A DNA stretch of 64,000 bases, taken from the NCBI GenBank assembly GCA_021205385.1, contig JAJPXQ010000030.1, forward strand, positions 17,653 to 81,652, read 5' to 3'. The stretch comes from Lachnospiraceae bacterium. Lineage in GTDB: Bacteria; Bacillota; Clostridia; Lachnospirales; Lachnospiraceae. Both the position numbers and the translations under genes were made by a program. Shown here one piece after another: positions 41,691-54,500 of the stretch (the first letter of the stretch is position 1; each line of letters begins with the position of its first letter). The notes below the pieces were generated by a model. That model saw nothing but the letters and a program-made list of their open reading frames with translations, was not told the DNA's origin and did no database searches.

Positions 41691-43310
41691 ATGTGTACGA
41701 GAAAAAATTTTGTCGCCTTTCTGCTGGCACTGCTTCTGACCATGGCGTCAGGGGTTACGGTTTTCGCAGCAAGTGGCTCTTCGAGTATTGTCATCAACTT
41801 TGTTGCCTCGGAGAGCCACACGTTCACGGCATATCAGATCTTCAGCGGGGAACTGAGCGGCGATGAGCAGAGTGGTTACGAGCTGACTAAAATCGCCTGG
41901 GGCGACGGTGTGACGACGAACGAGGACGCTGCACTAAAAGCCGCGCAGGCCGTGACGGTTGATGGTACGACACCTTTTGCAAACTGCACTTCAGCGGCGG
42001 AGGTCGCAGCGGTACTTGATGACTATGAAGATGACACTGCAGTGGTAAAAGCATTCGCAGAGGCGATGGAAGCGGTGAAGGGAACCGTCTCCGGGTCAAC
42101 TTCGGCCGGGACAGCCGATGGCAGCGGCACCTATACCTACACCATCTCCGGCGTGGCTGCGGGCTACTATCTGGTCACGGACTCAACCACAGCCAGCACC
42201 AGTGACGCCGTCTCAGCCTACATTCTCTATGTGGCGGGGGATACTGCGCACATCAGATTCAAAAATGAAGTCCCGACTCCGACAAAGATTATCGTCGACT
42301 CTGCGTATGGTAATGATTATGGCACTTCCGCGGATGCGGACGGTTATGTGACATTTGAGATCACCGGAACCGTGCCCGGCGCGGACACCATGAGCAATTA
42401 TGATACCTATACCTATATCTTCCACGATACGTTGTCTGCCAATCTGGAATATGCAGACAGCCTTACGGTCAGCGCGAGTACAAAAGGAACTCTTGCAGAG
42501 AACACGGATTATACGGTGGATCAGAGCGGGCAGACGCTGACCATCACCATGGTCAATGCAAAGGAGACTCTTGCAGGGCAGACCATCACGGTACGTTATC
42601 AGGCGAAGCTGAAAGCCAGTGCGAGTGCAGGCATAAAAGAGACCAATAAGGTCTACATCGAGTATTCGAACGATCCGAATGGAAGCGGTACAGGTGACAC
42701 TACGGAGCTGACTGTGTATGTCTACACTTTCAAAATCCTTGTCAATAAGGTGGACGAGAAGGAGAAAGCGCTCGAAGGCGCCGGTTTCACGCTCTATAAA
42801 GCAGTAGAGGCAGATATTACAGCGTTCGAGGATGGGGAGACTTATTATACGCTGACAGGCGGGAGCCTGACTGAGGTGGCCTCCGGAAGTACATATGACA
42901 GTGAGAGTACCTACTATATTTACAGTCAGGTGGGAAGTGAGGTCACGGGAGTGGGAGTGACAACTTTCACATTCGAGGACCTGGGCGAAGGATATTATAG
43001 GCTGGCAGAGACCACGGTACCGCAGGGCTACAAGCAGGCGGATGACATTGAATTTCAGATTACAGCGACGTATGGCGAAGATGGACAGATCAGTGATCTG
43101 ACGGAGACGAGTGAGTATTTCACAGTCGATAATTCGGCAGGAACGCTGACCACAGCAATCATGAATGTGGCCGGCGCCACACTGCCTTCCTCCGGCGGCA
43201 TGGGTACTACCATCTTCTATATTGTCGGCGGAATACTGGCTGCCGCAGCGCTGCTTCTGCTGATTGTGAGAAAGTGCAGGCGGGACAGCCTTGCCCGGAA
43301 GAACAGATGA
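41691..43310 (+). CDS. LPxTG pilin, isopeptide-forming fimbrial backbone type
   Basis: A 539-residue surface protein. The signal peptide covers residues 1-27 (NFVAFLLALLLTMASGVTVFA). Mature domains: an N-terminal pilin domain, a D2-type isopeptide-forming domain (DGYVTFEITGTVPG near 214, YTYIFHDTLSANLEY near 240), and a SpaA-like domain with LEGAGFTLYKA near 361 and the ETTVPQGYK motif, whose Glu catalyses Lys-Asn isopeptide bonds. The sorting signal is LPSSGG near residue 498, then a membrane helix and RKCRRDSLARKNR. It is the first gene of the operon and the likely shaft subunit. Confidence 0.88.
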   Translation: MCTRKNFVAFLLALLLTMASGVTVFAASGSSSIVINFVASESHTFTAYQIFSGELSGDEQSGYELTKIAWGDGVTTNEDAALKAAQAVTVDGTTPFANCTSAAEVAAVLDDYEDDTAVVKAFAEAMEAVKGTVSGSTSAGTADGSGTYTYTISGVAAGYYLVTDSTTASTSDAVSAYILYVAGDTAHIRFKNEVPTPTKIIVDSAYGNDYGTSADADGYVTFEITGTVPGADTMSNYDTYTYIFHDTLSANLEYADSLTVSASTKGTLAENTDYTVDQSGQTLTITMVNAKETLAGQTITVRYQAKLKASASAGIKETNKVYIEYSNDPNGSGTGDTTELTVYVYTFKILVNKVDEKEKALEGAGFTLYKAVEADITAFEDGETYYTLTGGSLTEVASGSTYDSESTYYIYSQVGSEVTGVGVTTFTFEDLGEGYYRLAETTVPQGYKQADDIEFQITATYGEDGQISDLTETSEYFTVDNSAGTLTTAIMNVAGATLPSSGGMGTTIFYIVGGILAAAALLLLIVRKCRRDSLARKNR

Positions 43311-44188
43311 TGAAGAGCAGACAGGACTCTGCAGCGGCGCGGAGACGGGACCGCATATGGACAATCGTTCTGGTTGGCGTGTTCCTTGTAGGTCTGCTGA
43401 TCCTGCTGTATCCGACGGTCAGCAACTGGTGGAATGCGCGCGTGCAGACCCGGGCAGTGGCCGCTTACGATGCGGCGGCGACAGAGCTGACTGACTCAGC
43501 TTACGCTGAATACCTTGCAGCGGCTGAGGCATATAATGAAAGGCTTGCTGAGATTGGCTCCGCAGAGGCGATCGTTTCTCCGGAGCTGGTGGAAGAAGGC
43601 TATGAGGAACTGCTGGATATCTCTGATACGGGCGTCATGGGCTATGTCACCATCGCGAAAATCAATGTGCAGCTCCCCATTTACCATGGCACGGACTCCG
43701 CGGTGCTGCAGGTCGGAGCAGGACATCTGGAAGGAAGCAGCCTGCCAGTGGGCGGCGAGAGCACTCACAGCGTGATATCGGCGCATCGCGGCCTGCCCAG
43801 TTCGCTTCTGTTCACGAATCTGGATAAGCTGGAGCTGGGCGATACCTTCACCGTCACGGTGTTGAACCGCGTGCTCACCTACCAGGTGGACCGGATTTCC
43901 GTCGTACTGCCTGATGAACTCGAAAATCTGTACATAGAAGAAGAAAAAGATTACTGCACACTCATGACGTGTACCCCTTATGGCATCAACAGTCATCGCC
44001 TGCTGGTGCGGGGTGTGCGGGTCGGAGATTCGGAAGAAGCGGTTACCCGGGTATCTGCAAATGAAAAACAGATGGACCTGATCCTCGTCGCATCGGCCGC
44101 CGCTGTGCCGTTGTTGCTGCTGGTTCTGGTCGGGCTGTTGCTGAATACGCGAAGAAGGAAAAAACGGGAGGCAAATCATGATGAATAA
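43307..44188 (+). CDS. Class C (pilus-polymerising) sortase
   Basis: A 293-residue membrane-anchored transpeptidase: N-terminal helix (RIWTIVLVGVFLVGLLILLY), sortase barrel with the catalytic histidine in VISAHRGLP near residue 161, the cysteine in CTLMTCTPYG near 222 and the arginine in NSHRLLVRG near 231. A second helix at the C-terminus (AAAVPLLLLVLVGLLL) is typical of class C. It would join pilins through their sorting motif to a pilin lysine. The start overlaps the pilin stop. Confidence 0.93.
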   Translation: MMKSRQDSAAARRRDRIWTIVLVGVFLVGLLILLYPTVSNWWNARVQTRAVAAYDAAATELTDSAYAEYLAAAEAYNERLAEIGSAEAIVSPELVEEGYEELLDISDTGVMGYVTIAKINVQLPIYHGTDSAVLQVGAGHLEGSSLPVGGESTHSVISAHRGLPSSLLFTNLDKLELGDTFTVTVLNRVLTYQVDRISVVLPDELENLYIEEEKDYCTLMTCTPYGINSHRLLVRGVRVGDSEEAVTRVSANEKQMDLILVASAAAVPLLLLVLVGLLLNTRRRKKREANHDE

Positions 44189-44930
44189 AATAAAAAGGGC
44201 ATTTCGCTGCGGAATAAGCCTTCTGTCTGTGCTGGCGCTGCTGTCCGGCCTGGGTCTGAGTGTCTCTGCCGCCGCTGATGGAGCCTCGCTGGATCTTACG
44301 CAGACAGGCTCCGTCACGCTGGAACTTGCCGACGGTGACGGAAATACGGTTTCCGGCGGAAAGATCACCATTTATCAGGTGGCGGAGCTCTATTTTAATG
44401 ATGGAGACATGGCATATCGCTATACCGACGATTTTGACGGCTGCAGCGCGACGCTGGATGTCACGGATACTTCCCTGGCGGCGACGCTGGCGGCTTATGT
44501 CAGGAACAAAGGAATCAGCGGGACAACGTCCTCCGTGAGTTCGAAAGGCAAGGTCACATTCAGCGGTCTGTCCCTGGGGCTCTATCTGCTGGTGCAGACC
44601 ACAGCGTCCGAAAACTATGAGACGATCAGTCCTTTTGTAGTCACGGTGCCATATGAGAGCGACGGCGCGTGGGTCTATGAGGTGGACGCAAGCCCGAAAG
44701 TAGGAACCGTGACGCGGAAAGTGCCGGATGAACCGGATAAGCCACCCAGACCGAAAAAGAAAACATCGGAATCATCCAGTACAACCACGGTCAGCGTGAC
44801 CTACGCGTCTACGCTTCCGCAGACCGGGCAGCTGAACTGGCCGGTACCGGTTCTGGCGTGCTGCGGCATGCTGCTCTTTGCTCTGGGCTGGGCTATGCGG
44901 ATGTCCGGCAGGAAAGAGCAGGACGTATGA
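44178..44930 (+). CDS. Minor LPQTG pilin / surface protein
   Basis: A 250-residue protein with a signal peptide (FRCGISLLSVLALLSGLGLSVSA). It has one SpaA-like beta domain (GSVTLELADGDGNTVSGGKITIYQVAE near residue 36) and a Pro/Lys/Ser-rich stalk (PDEPDKPPRPKKKTSES near 190). The sorting signal is LPQTG near 213, with a short helix and a weak positive tail (RMSGRKEQDV). It is probably the basal or wall-anchoring pilin. It overlaps the class C sortase by 11 nt. Confidence 0.85.
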   Translation: MMNKIKRAFRCGISLLSVLALLSGLGLSVSAAADGASLDLTQTGSVTLELADGDGNTVSGGKITIYQVAELYFNDGDMAYRYTDDFDGCSATLDVTDTSLAATLAAYVRNKGISGTTSSVSSKGKVTFSGLSLGLYLLVQTTASENYETISPFVVTVPYESDGAWVYEVDASPKVGTVTRKVPDEPDKPPRPKKKTSESSSTTTVSVTYASTLPQTGQLNWPVPVLACCGMLLFALGWAMRMSGRKEQDV

Positions 44931-45535
44931 AACAGAAGATCAGCATCTTCTGTATGCTCCTGGGCGTCCTGCTGCTGAGCGGGGCCATTGCGCTGCTAGC
45001 CTATAACATATGGGATAACATAAGGGCCGGCGACTCCGCGGATCTGGTGCGGCAGAGTCTGGAAGAAGCCGCAGATACGCAGGATGGCGCGGCGGATTCG
45101 CTGACAGATGGAAGCGACAGGGATGGTACCGAAATGGATACCGTGGAAATCGACGGCTATGCGTACATCGGAACGCTGACGATTCCCGCGCTGAACCTGG
45201 AGCTGCCGGTGATGGCAGAGTGGAGCTATGCGGGACTGAAGATTGCGCCGGGGCGTTATGCGGGATCCGTCTGGTCAGATGATCTGGTGATCTGCGGACA
45301 CAACTATACCCGGCATTTTGGCAATCTGAAATTCCTGCATTCCGGGGATATTCTGTATTTTACAGACGTGAATGGAAATGAGTTCAGTTACGAGGTCGTG
45401 GCGAGTCTCATTCTTCAGCCTGAGGATGTGGAAGAGATGCAAAGCGATGAATCGGAAGAATGGGATCTGACCCTGTTCACCTGTACCATCGGAGGAAGAA
45501 AGAGAGTAACCGTCCGCTGCAGCCGGACGGAATAA
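44927..45535 (+). CDS. Second sortase, class uncertain (D-like)
   Basis: A 202-residue sortase with an N-terminal anchor (ISIFCMLLGVLLLSGAIALLAYNI). After an acidic spacer comes the barrel: YIGTLTIPALNLELPV near residue 78, catalytic His in LVICGHNYTRHFG near 123, Cys in LTLFTCTIGG near 183 and Arg in RVTVRC near 195. It lacks the C-terminal helix of class C, so it more likely anchors proteins to the wall or handles the adhesin that follows. ATGA overlap with the minor pilin; the adhesin starts 42 nt downstream. Confidence 0.85.
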   Translation: MKQKISIFCMLLGVLLLSGAIALLAYNIWDNIRAGDSADLVRQSLEEAADTQDGAADSLTDGSDRDGTEMDTVEIDGYAYIGTLTIPALNLELPVMAEWSYAGLKIAPGRYAGSVWSDDLVICGHNYTRHFGNLKFLHSGDILYFTDVNGNEFSYEVVASLILQPEDVEEMQSDESEEWDLTLFTCTIGGRKRVTVRCSRTE

Positions 45536-45577
45536 TATTTGGCAAAGTCCACTGTTCCTGATAGGGAGGATACTGTA

Positions 45578-48500
45578 ATGAGAGACAGAAAGAATAACAC
45601 GAAGAGACACATGATGACACGCGTTCTGGCGTGGATACTTGTGTTTGCACTCATGATGTCTTCGTCGAGCGCGACGGCTTTTGCGGAGCTGGGCGATTCC
45701 GATTCATCCGGAACCGGAACGGAGGCAGGGTATACAGAGGATGGGGACACATCCGGAACCAATGAGGAACAGAACGCGCAGAGCGACGATGACGAAAGCA
45801 GTGGAGCGGAAGACGATGCCGCGCAGAGCGATGAGACCGAAAGTGCCGATGACGGGAACAGCGGCTCCGGGACCGGGGATGAGGAAGGTGCAGATGCCGG
45901 TAATGGCGAGACCGGCGAAACCGAAGCAGATGATGAGGATTCAGCGGCCGGAAATGGTGAGAACGACAGTTCCGGAACCGAGGAGGCCGGGGACGACGCA
46001 TCGGAAGACGAGGATACACAGGATGAGTCGACAGAGACCGCGGTCCTGGAATCGAGCGTGGTGCAGACCCTGTATCAGGATGAGGAAGGAAATTATTTTA
46101 TTGCTATTGAGATGACCGTCCAGGAGACCGCTTCTGTGGCGGCCGATGGTGTTTCTGTGAAGATGATTCTGCCAGCGGGCCTTTCCGTGACAGAGGAAAG
46201 CCGGACAGCGCTCACAGAGGACGGGAATGTCACCGTCATCGACTCTGTGACGGACGAGGTTGCGGCGGAGCTGGAGGAAGCCGCAGAGGACGAAGAATAC
46301 GAGATGCTCCTGGCGGAGCTTGCCGATTGCACGGACGCGGAGCTGGCTGCTTACGGCTGTGCTGTCGTCTGGAGCAACCAGACTGTCGCGGCGGGCGGCA
46401 GCAATACCTATACCCTTACCGTGGCGGTGGACGAGGATGTCTACGATTTTGAGAGCGACGGTCTCTTTTACGTAAATGGGGAAGCCCTGAGCAGCGAGTC
46501 GATCGAGTGGGTAACGGATTATGCCGTCAGTGCGGTGGATGAGGAAGATGAAACGGACAGCGGCGGAGAGACAGGGGACGGTGAGACAGAAGAAAATACG
46601 TATGATGGCACGGCTCTGAAGACCTATGCGGATGAATTGTTTGAGACTTACGGTCTGGTAATGACGGTTACCCAGAACCCTGAAAGCGGCGAAGTTCTGG
46701 CGGGTCAGGCTGTGACCTGGTATGTGACGATCTCGATCCCGGTTGCGGAGAACTACAGTGGGTTCAGCAGCTACAATAAAACACTGTGGGATTCCTATGA
46801 GGATCTGACGGTGACACTCACGGCTCCGTCAGGGATTACCATCACGAATGTGAGCGCGACCGGATATACGACCAATTCTGATACATTTTATGAGAATGGA
46901 ACGAAAGCGGAGGTGTACCTCGGCAATGTCGCGGCAAATGCTACGACAATCAGCTTTTCAGTGACCGGCTATATTGATGCAGATCCGGCTCCGGCGACCG
47001 GGACGACCTATAGCCTTACGAAGGATAATATTACTTATTCCACCAATATCACCGTAAAAGACCGCGACAACAGTAACGCGGAGGTGGAACAATACAGCGT
47101 GACCGGGACGACCGAGACGGATCTGACTGATTTGACACTTACCAGCACGACGAACGATACCTGGGAACTGACGAAAACGTGTAACGGATGGGAAGTAGAT
47201 GAAAAGGAGGATACTCTTACAGTAACTTATACCATTCAGCTGATTATGAATGAGTATACGCAGTTGTCCCAGTATACCGTCAACGGGCGAACGCTCTTTA
47301 AGGAGTTCAGTATCAAAGATACCCCTTCGATCACATACGGGGAAAATACGTATTATCCCACGTCTGTGACCGTGTTAAATACCAGTAAGAGTGGGGCGCA
47401 GGAGAGCACTACGCAGGATGCAAATGGAGTGCAGTCTGTGACAATCACGGACTATGCTACGCTGAATGACGCCACTGAGCAGAATACTGCCCTGCAGGCG
47501 ACTACTTCCGCCGGCCGCCCTCTGGACGGTGATGTGCCGGTGCTTACGACCTACACCGTGACGGCGGTCTACAAAGCCAGTGACTTTACCTCCCCGTTTT
47601 ACGATGTAGTCACCTATGAGATAAACAACACTGCTGACCTGAATTATACGTTGGAATATGCGGATGAGGATTACAAAAAGTCAGGAGACTATACCGTCTC
47701 CGTTTCAGATGATTATTCCGATCCGACAGACCCGGCGGGCATTGATCTGCAAAAATATATCCAGTCTATCTATATCGGTGGCACCCACCTTGCCGACTAT
47801 GTGGACACAGAGGATCTGGACAGCGACTATACCGGAGATGCCACTTTTACGATTCTGAATGAAGATGGAAGCGCAGCCACTCTGTATGCCTTGATCGATA
47901 CGGATGATGACGGCGTGGAAGAGTATGTGACGATCAGCAATGAGATTACCATCACCCGGGACGCAGATGGAAAAGCAGGGCTTTATGTGACGCAGCTCTC
48001 CGATACAGAGGATGAGGACGCGGAAAACGAAGAGGAGGAAGCGTCTTCCAACGTTGTGCTCTCTGCGCTTGCATCTGTTGCAAACTATGTGATCAGTCTC
48101 TTCAGTTCCAACAGCAGCGACAGTGATGGGCAGCTCTACGAGGGTTTGATCTATGTAAACGGCGGGACTTACAGCATATCGGAAGAGAATGGTGTCACTA
48201 ACACATCGTTTACTGCTTTTACGAGCGACAAAGTGACGCTGACTTCAACGGATGGCACGACATACAGCTTTACCCTGACAGCGGGGGAGAAAGCGACGAT
48301 CACCGCTACCAACACGGAGACGCGCGGCAGTATTTCTTTTTATAAGGAAGCGACTGCATATAACAGTTCTGTGTCCACCGGAAGCCTGGAAGGAGCGGTC
48401 TTCGGTCTGTATCAGAAAGCCGAAGATTCTGAGGAGCTGACAGAAGTAACAGACAGCGATGGGGATGCGATTACTCAGACATCGGACGGTCAGGGCGTGG

Positions 48501-51500
48501 TTCTCTTTGAAAAGCTGGAACCCGGAACCTATTATATCCAGGAGATTTCTGCACCGGATGGATATTTGCTGGATGATACGGTCTATGAGGCGATTGTGGT
48601 CTCCAATGAGGTGACGTCCGCGTTTACAGATGAGACGGGTACAGTATACAACGAAAAAAATGCCGCCGCACTGACCTTTGTGAAATACCTGCTCTCCACG
48701 GACTCGAATGGAAATCTGATTCAGGTACCTGTGGATCAGACAAGAATTAATACTGTTTTTACCACAGGCGTGTTTGTTCTGCAGTACAGCACGGACGGCA
48801 GCACCTGGTATGATAAAGATGTAAATATAAATATTCAAAGGACAACGACCGGGACAGGTGAGGAAGCGGTGACAGTCTCCGCTTCCACGACCTCAGGTCT
48901 CCCGGTTTATGTGGGCGACGACGTAAAGACACCGTACTATTACAGAATTGTCGAGTATCTGCCGGAGGGTTACAGCCTGGTGACAATGTTTACCGGCGAG
49001 GACGGAGATATTACAGCGGGAACAGAGACCTGGACTGCGGAGGATGATACAGACGTACAGGTCGTGGTCACAGAGAAATTTACCCTGGTAGATGGCGACA
49101 CCACAGTCTCCCTGACCAACCAGACGACCGGAGAGGTCAGCGTGGGGAAACAGTATGCCTATGCGACTGCAGAAGGTTATCAGACGAAGACGGCGACGGA
49201 TGGTACGGAAACGACTGTTTATCTGCTGAAAAAGACCGGTACTGAAACCTATGAGGTGGTCGGGACGGCCGAGACCGGCAGCGATGGTGTCGCTACGGTT
49301 TCCAACGTAGATATCCTGGGCGAAACAAATGCGCAGGAGTATTACTGGGCGGAAGCAGTCAGCAACGATGCCTACAGCTCCTATACTCTGGTAGATGGAA
49401 CAGAAGTCACGGTTGATATCTATGATTCTAAGACAGGTATAACTACTTCTACAACGCTGTATCTGCAGGATACGGTGGTTTATGCCAGCGCTTATGAATC
49501 GAGTTCGTCCAGGACGACACTGGTCAATATCCTGCCCTATGTCCGGGTACTGCTGGAAAAGAAGAGCACGGCTACAGAAGGTTATGTTGAGGGTGCGGGC
49601 TATACGGTGTATCGGGTCGTAGATGAAAAGGAAGAGAGTGAGCCGTATACAGACAGCCTGGCGACAGATGCCACCGGAGATGTGGAAGAGGGCGGTTCGA
49701 CGCTGGTGCTCGAGGCCGGGTATATCTACCACATCTATGAGACGACTGTGCCTGGTAATTATTCCGGCCTGATTGATTCAGACGGAATGAACGAGGATGG
49801 TGTTGGCTATATCGAGATCGACCTGAAAAATTCTGTCCCTGATTCCTATTCTTCTTCAGGTCTGGGCACGGATGAATCGGGTAATCTCACTTATGCGGCG
49901 GAGGGAACCTTCTATGATGAACCCTATCCGAAATTGACGCTGACGAAAGATCAGGTGGTCGTCAATGATTCCTCGGTGAGCACTTCTACCTATAACGCTG
50001 AGTTTGCGATTTACCGGTCAGAGGATGGGGATACCTACACGCTCTATCAGTCATCCTATACAGCGAACTATCCCGTGTCGCTGGAGCCGGGCTACTACTA
50101 TGCCTTTGTGGAAAATGTGGACACAGATAACGATTATCTGTCGCCGGAGGATTATGCAGAATATACCGGCGAAAGTGTGAGTGTGGAAGGGGCAAACTTT
50201 ACACAAATTACGATCGTCGATGACAGTGGTATGATATCCAGCACATCGACGGCGTATGCCTATGTCACGACAGAGAAAATCGTGGCGAACACTTCCGGTA
50301 CCACCTCGTATTCCATCGGCACGGTCACAAACTATCAGAATATCAGCAGTGTGACGGTCACAAAGTATGCTTACGATGACGACAGCACGGGAAGCCAGAC
50401 CTTGCCCGGCGCGGTGATCGGCATTTATTCTGACGAGGAGTGTGAAAATGAAGTCGACAGGGGCACCACTGACGCATACGGAAAGGTGACTTTCAGCGGA
50501 CTCGCCGTGTATGACGAGAATGGCGAAAAGATCACCTACTATATCAAAGAGATTGATGCGCCGGACGATTATTTCGAGAGCGACGCGGATCCGCTTGAGG
50601 TACAGCTTTCGGTCGGGACGGTAACCACAACGGATACGGAGGATGAGGCGCTCAGTATTTATGATGAGCCCATGCTGACCGTGAAGGTTCCCGTAGTGTG
50701 GATTGACTGTGACCCGGTCACAGATCCGAGCGCCTGGGAGGGGTCTGCTCTGTCCGGAGCCTGGGTGTACCTGTATGAGGCTGTGTATGCCGAGGATGGG
50801 AAAACAATTGTGTCTTATAAACTGGTCGACACTTTTGAAAAATCGGAGCTGGATGACACCGGGAGCAGCGCCTATGCGACTTTCACCGGCCTGCGGCATA
50901 ACCAGGATTATATCTTTGTGCTGGGGATGTCCGGCGTGCTGGATGAGTCTGCTTCCAATTATCCGCTGTATGCCTCGACAGACTACAGCGAAGATTATCT
51001 GATCTCCGCCTGGCTGGAAGAGGACGAGGACGGGAATCAGGTGATTCATTACTATACTCCGTCGGATGAGTTGTACCCGGATGACCTGAAGAATTTACAG
51101 TATATCAAGTATAACAGTGACGATATTACCGCAACAAAAGATGTGACGGATGAATCTCTGAAAAACTATCATCTGTACTTTGAGATCGATATTCAGAAAT
51201 ACTGCAAGACGAATGATCATGGGGACGCAAGAGAAATAGAGATTGAACTGGAGAATGGAACTAAGATAAAGGCATGGTATGTAAACGGGGCGCTGTTCTA
51301 TCTCTATCGCCAGGCGCTGACGGAGGAGGAACTGAAGACCTTAAGTAACGGAGGAAGCATTGTGCTGACCTACGACGCCACGAAACTGGAGTTGGTCACC
51401 TCTGATACATCCAGCGATGAGGGCACAGCCATCCTGGAAGCAGTCTATGACGATACTTATGTCTATTGGCTGGTGGAGGCCAGCACCGGCACGGGCCATA

Positions 51501-54500
51501 CCTGGGCGTATGCGACGGATGAGGATGGAAATGTCATTTATAGTAATGGAAAACCGACTTATGAATCCTACTACCGCATCCTTCTCTACCCTAAGGTATT
51601 GACCGAGGCGGATGGCAGCAGCATCACGGCGACCAATGCGACCGATGTGCAGTCAGTAACACCAAACTCGGTCACCAGCCTGAATGTGGAGAATACCTGC
51701 GGTTCAGGAAGTCACCTGTACATGCTGAGCACCGTTTTCATGAACAAATGGGGCGGATACTACGATCAGTACGGCGTGGATACGAAGGACTATTCCCCGT
51801 TAAACGGCGCGGAGTTTTCGTTCTCGCTGTCAGGCGACAGTAATAGCATTGCTATTGACGATGCACAGGGACAGGTGACAAAGGGTGATATCGCGGTGCA
51901 GGCTGTCACCGATGAGGATGACAACAGTGGGACAGGGAATGAGGAGGAGTACACCCAGTCGGACAACAATGCCGGACAGGTGTCGACGCTCTTTACCTTC
52001 GCCAGATTGCTGAACCAGTGGTATGTGGAGGTGGCACTTGCCGCGGGTCTTGACGATGTCAAGACGATCACGGATCTCACAACGATCCCTGAATATTTAG
52101 AGACGCTGGCCAGTTCTGATGTATGGACTGGTTATACCGGTATGCTCTATGCATCCACAAGCATTGATACTACGGATAAGGAATCTCTGATCGACCTGGC
52201 GGCGGATAACGGTGCAGTGGCCATGCAGATCCTCTATGCCTTTGCGGACGTGTATCCGGACTTTGAGATTGATCTGGAGAACGGCGGTGACGCGCCTTAC
52301 GAGACTTATGTATCCTATATGGAGAATGTGCTCTGTGAGAACCTGGATGGTTATTCCGACCTTAATGATACGACCTACCTGGTATCTTATTCTGAGTATG
52401 GGTACAAGTCCTACTATGCCCACATTGTGATCACAGAGACGGATACCCCGAGCGGCGAGTACGGGAAGTACGAGGCCGTACAGAACAGCTATGAGCTGTA
52501 TCTCCAGTTCCGTCCTACGGGAGCCAACGGCCTTGCCAATATCAAATATTTTTATCTGGACAATGATGACCGCGACGATTACTACTATAACTCGGATCCC
52601 GCGAGCGTGGATACGATGGGACTGGACGCCAGCTTTGACAATACAGAGCGCACGCAGATCCTCAATATGCCGGTGTTAAAACAGAACGAGACGGTCACCA
52701 AGTACGGCTATACGCTGACGACTGCCACGCAGGGATTGACGGACGATGAACTGGACGCCTATTTTGAAGAGAACTCGACAAAGCAGAAGCAGCAGCTGAC
52801 CAGCACGTTTATCCTGGAGCGGTACGACACCACGGGGGATACTCCGGTCTGGCGGTATTACAGCGCGGATGATTGTGACTATGTCGACAGATCGGATGAC
52901 GCACAGATTACGACAGATTACGAGGATGGGCTTACCCTGAAATTGCCATTGGGCTATTATCGCCTGACAGAGGTGAGCGTGACCGATGAGCAATACAGTA
53001 AGAATTATGAAAATATCTTAAACGGTGAGGATGTGACTGTTTACGATGAGAGCGAAAACGACACCGGGACAACGGCGGAGGCAATGCGCTATTTCTGGGT
53101 CGAACGGGTGGATGACGGCACCAACACGGTGAATGTCTATGACCCGCAGTCGTTCGATCTCTATATCGAAAAGTACAGCTTAAGTAACCTGTCTACGAAG
53201 ATTACGGAGGGGATAGACTTTACGCTGACGAATGTCGATGACGCTGACGATACTTATACGGCTGTATGGAACTCTTCGGCGCAGGCATGGATCGTCACCG
53301 GTCTGCCCGCCGGTACCTACTGGGTAGATGAGGAGGTAACAACAAATACAAAAGTCACCGACGAATATTTCGAGCGTTTTCAGATTACGGTCGGATACAC
53401 CCGCGGGGCGTCAGAGGGAACTGCCGCACTGGATTCTTCTGTCACAGAATATACCGCTTATGTGAAGGATGTGAGTGCAACGCTAAGCGGAGAGGCGGAG
53501 TGTGCTGTGTCAGATGATTACGAGGATTCGATCACCTCTGAGGTGACACCAACCGGCGCGACGGCGACGCTTAAGGTACACGATCCCAGTACCGGCTCGC
53601 TGACGATCACCAAGGCGGACGCAAACGACAGTACGGCGACGCTTTCCGGAGCGATTTTTACACTGTATTATCACGCATTCAGCACAGATGATGACGACGC
53701 ATATATTGCAGAGACGGAGTCGATGGATCAGCCGACATTTGATGCAGACAATCCCACGTCTAATGAGTGGACATCGTGGGGAACGACCAATGCGACCGGC
53801 AGCAGCGGGACCGTCACAATTACCGGTTTGACGCCCGGCTGGTATGCCATTGTCGAGGATACGGCTCCGGCTGGCTATGAGAGAAGCACCGATGTTAAGG
53901 TGGTGGCTGTGACCGCCGACATGACGGAAAATCACCAATTGCAAAATGGTGACGGCAGCGTGGCTGTCACGGTGGACGATGTCAAAAAGGTATCGCTGAG
54001 TGTCAACAAGACCTTCAACCTGGAGGATTTCGGCACGGATCTTACGGATGAAGCAGCCACCTACAGTGTTACCTTCGGCCTGTATGTGTACGACACAGAC
54101 AGCGGGAATTATATTTCTGCGGCTTCCATCGGTCTGTCAGATCAGGAGCAGATAACGCTGAAAGTGACATCGAATGATTCGAATACTGCCGTTACCGGTA
54201 AGGATACCTGGTCCGGCCTGATCCAGATGGAGGAGGATGGGGGATACCAGGTGGACGGTTATTATACCTGGACCTATGGCGGCGACACTTATACGCTGGA
54301 CGGCAGCTACTATGTGAAGGAGGAACAGGTTACAAAAACTGTCACAACCACGGACCCGGACACGAATGAGACGACCGAGACAGAGGAGGATATCACAAGC
54401 CAGTGGTGGAATTCTGCTGTGTCCATGAGTGCGGACAGCAGCGACGGTCTGAGAGTGAGCAAGACGGAAACCAATGATGTGAACGGTAACTACTATTACA

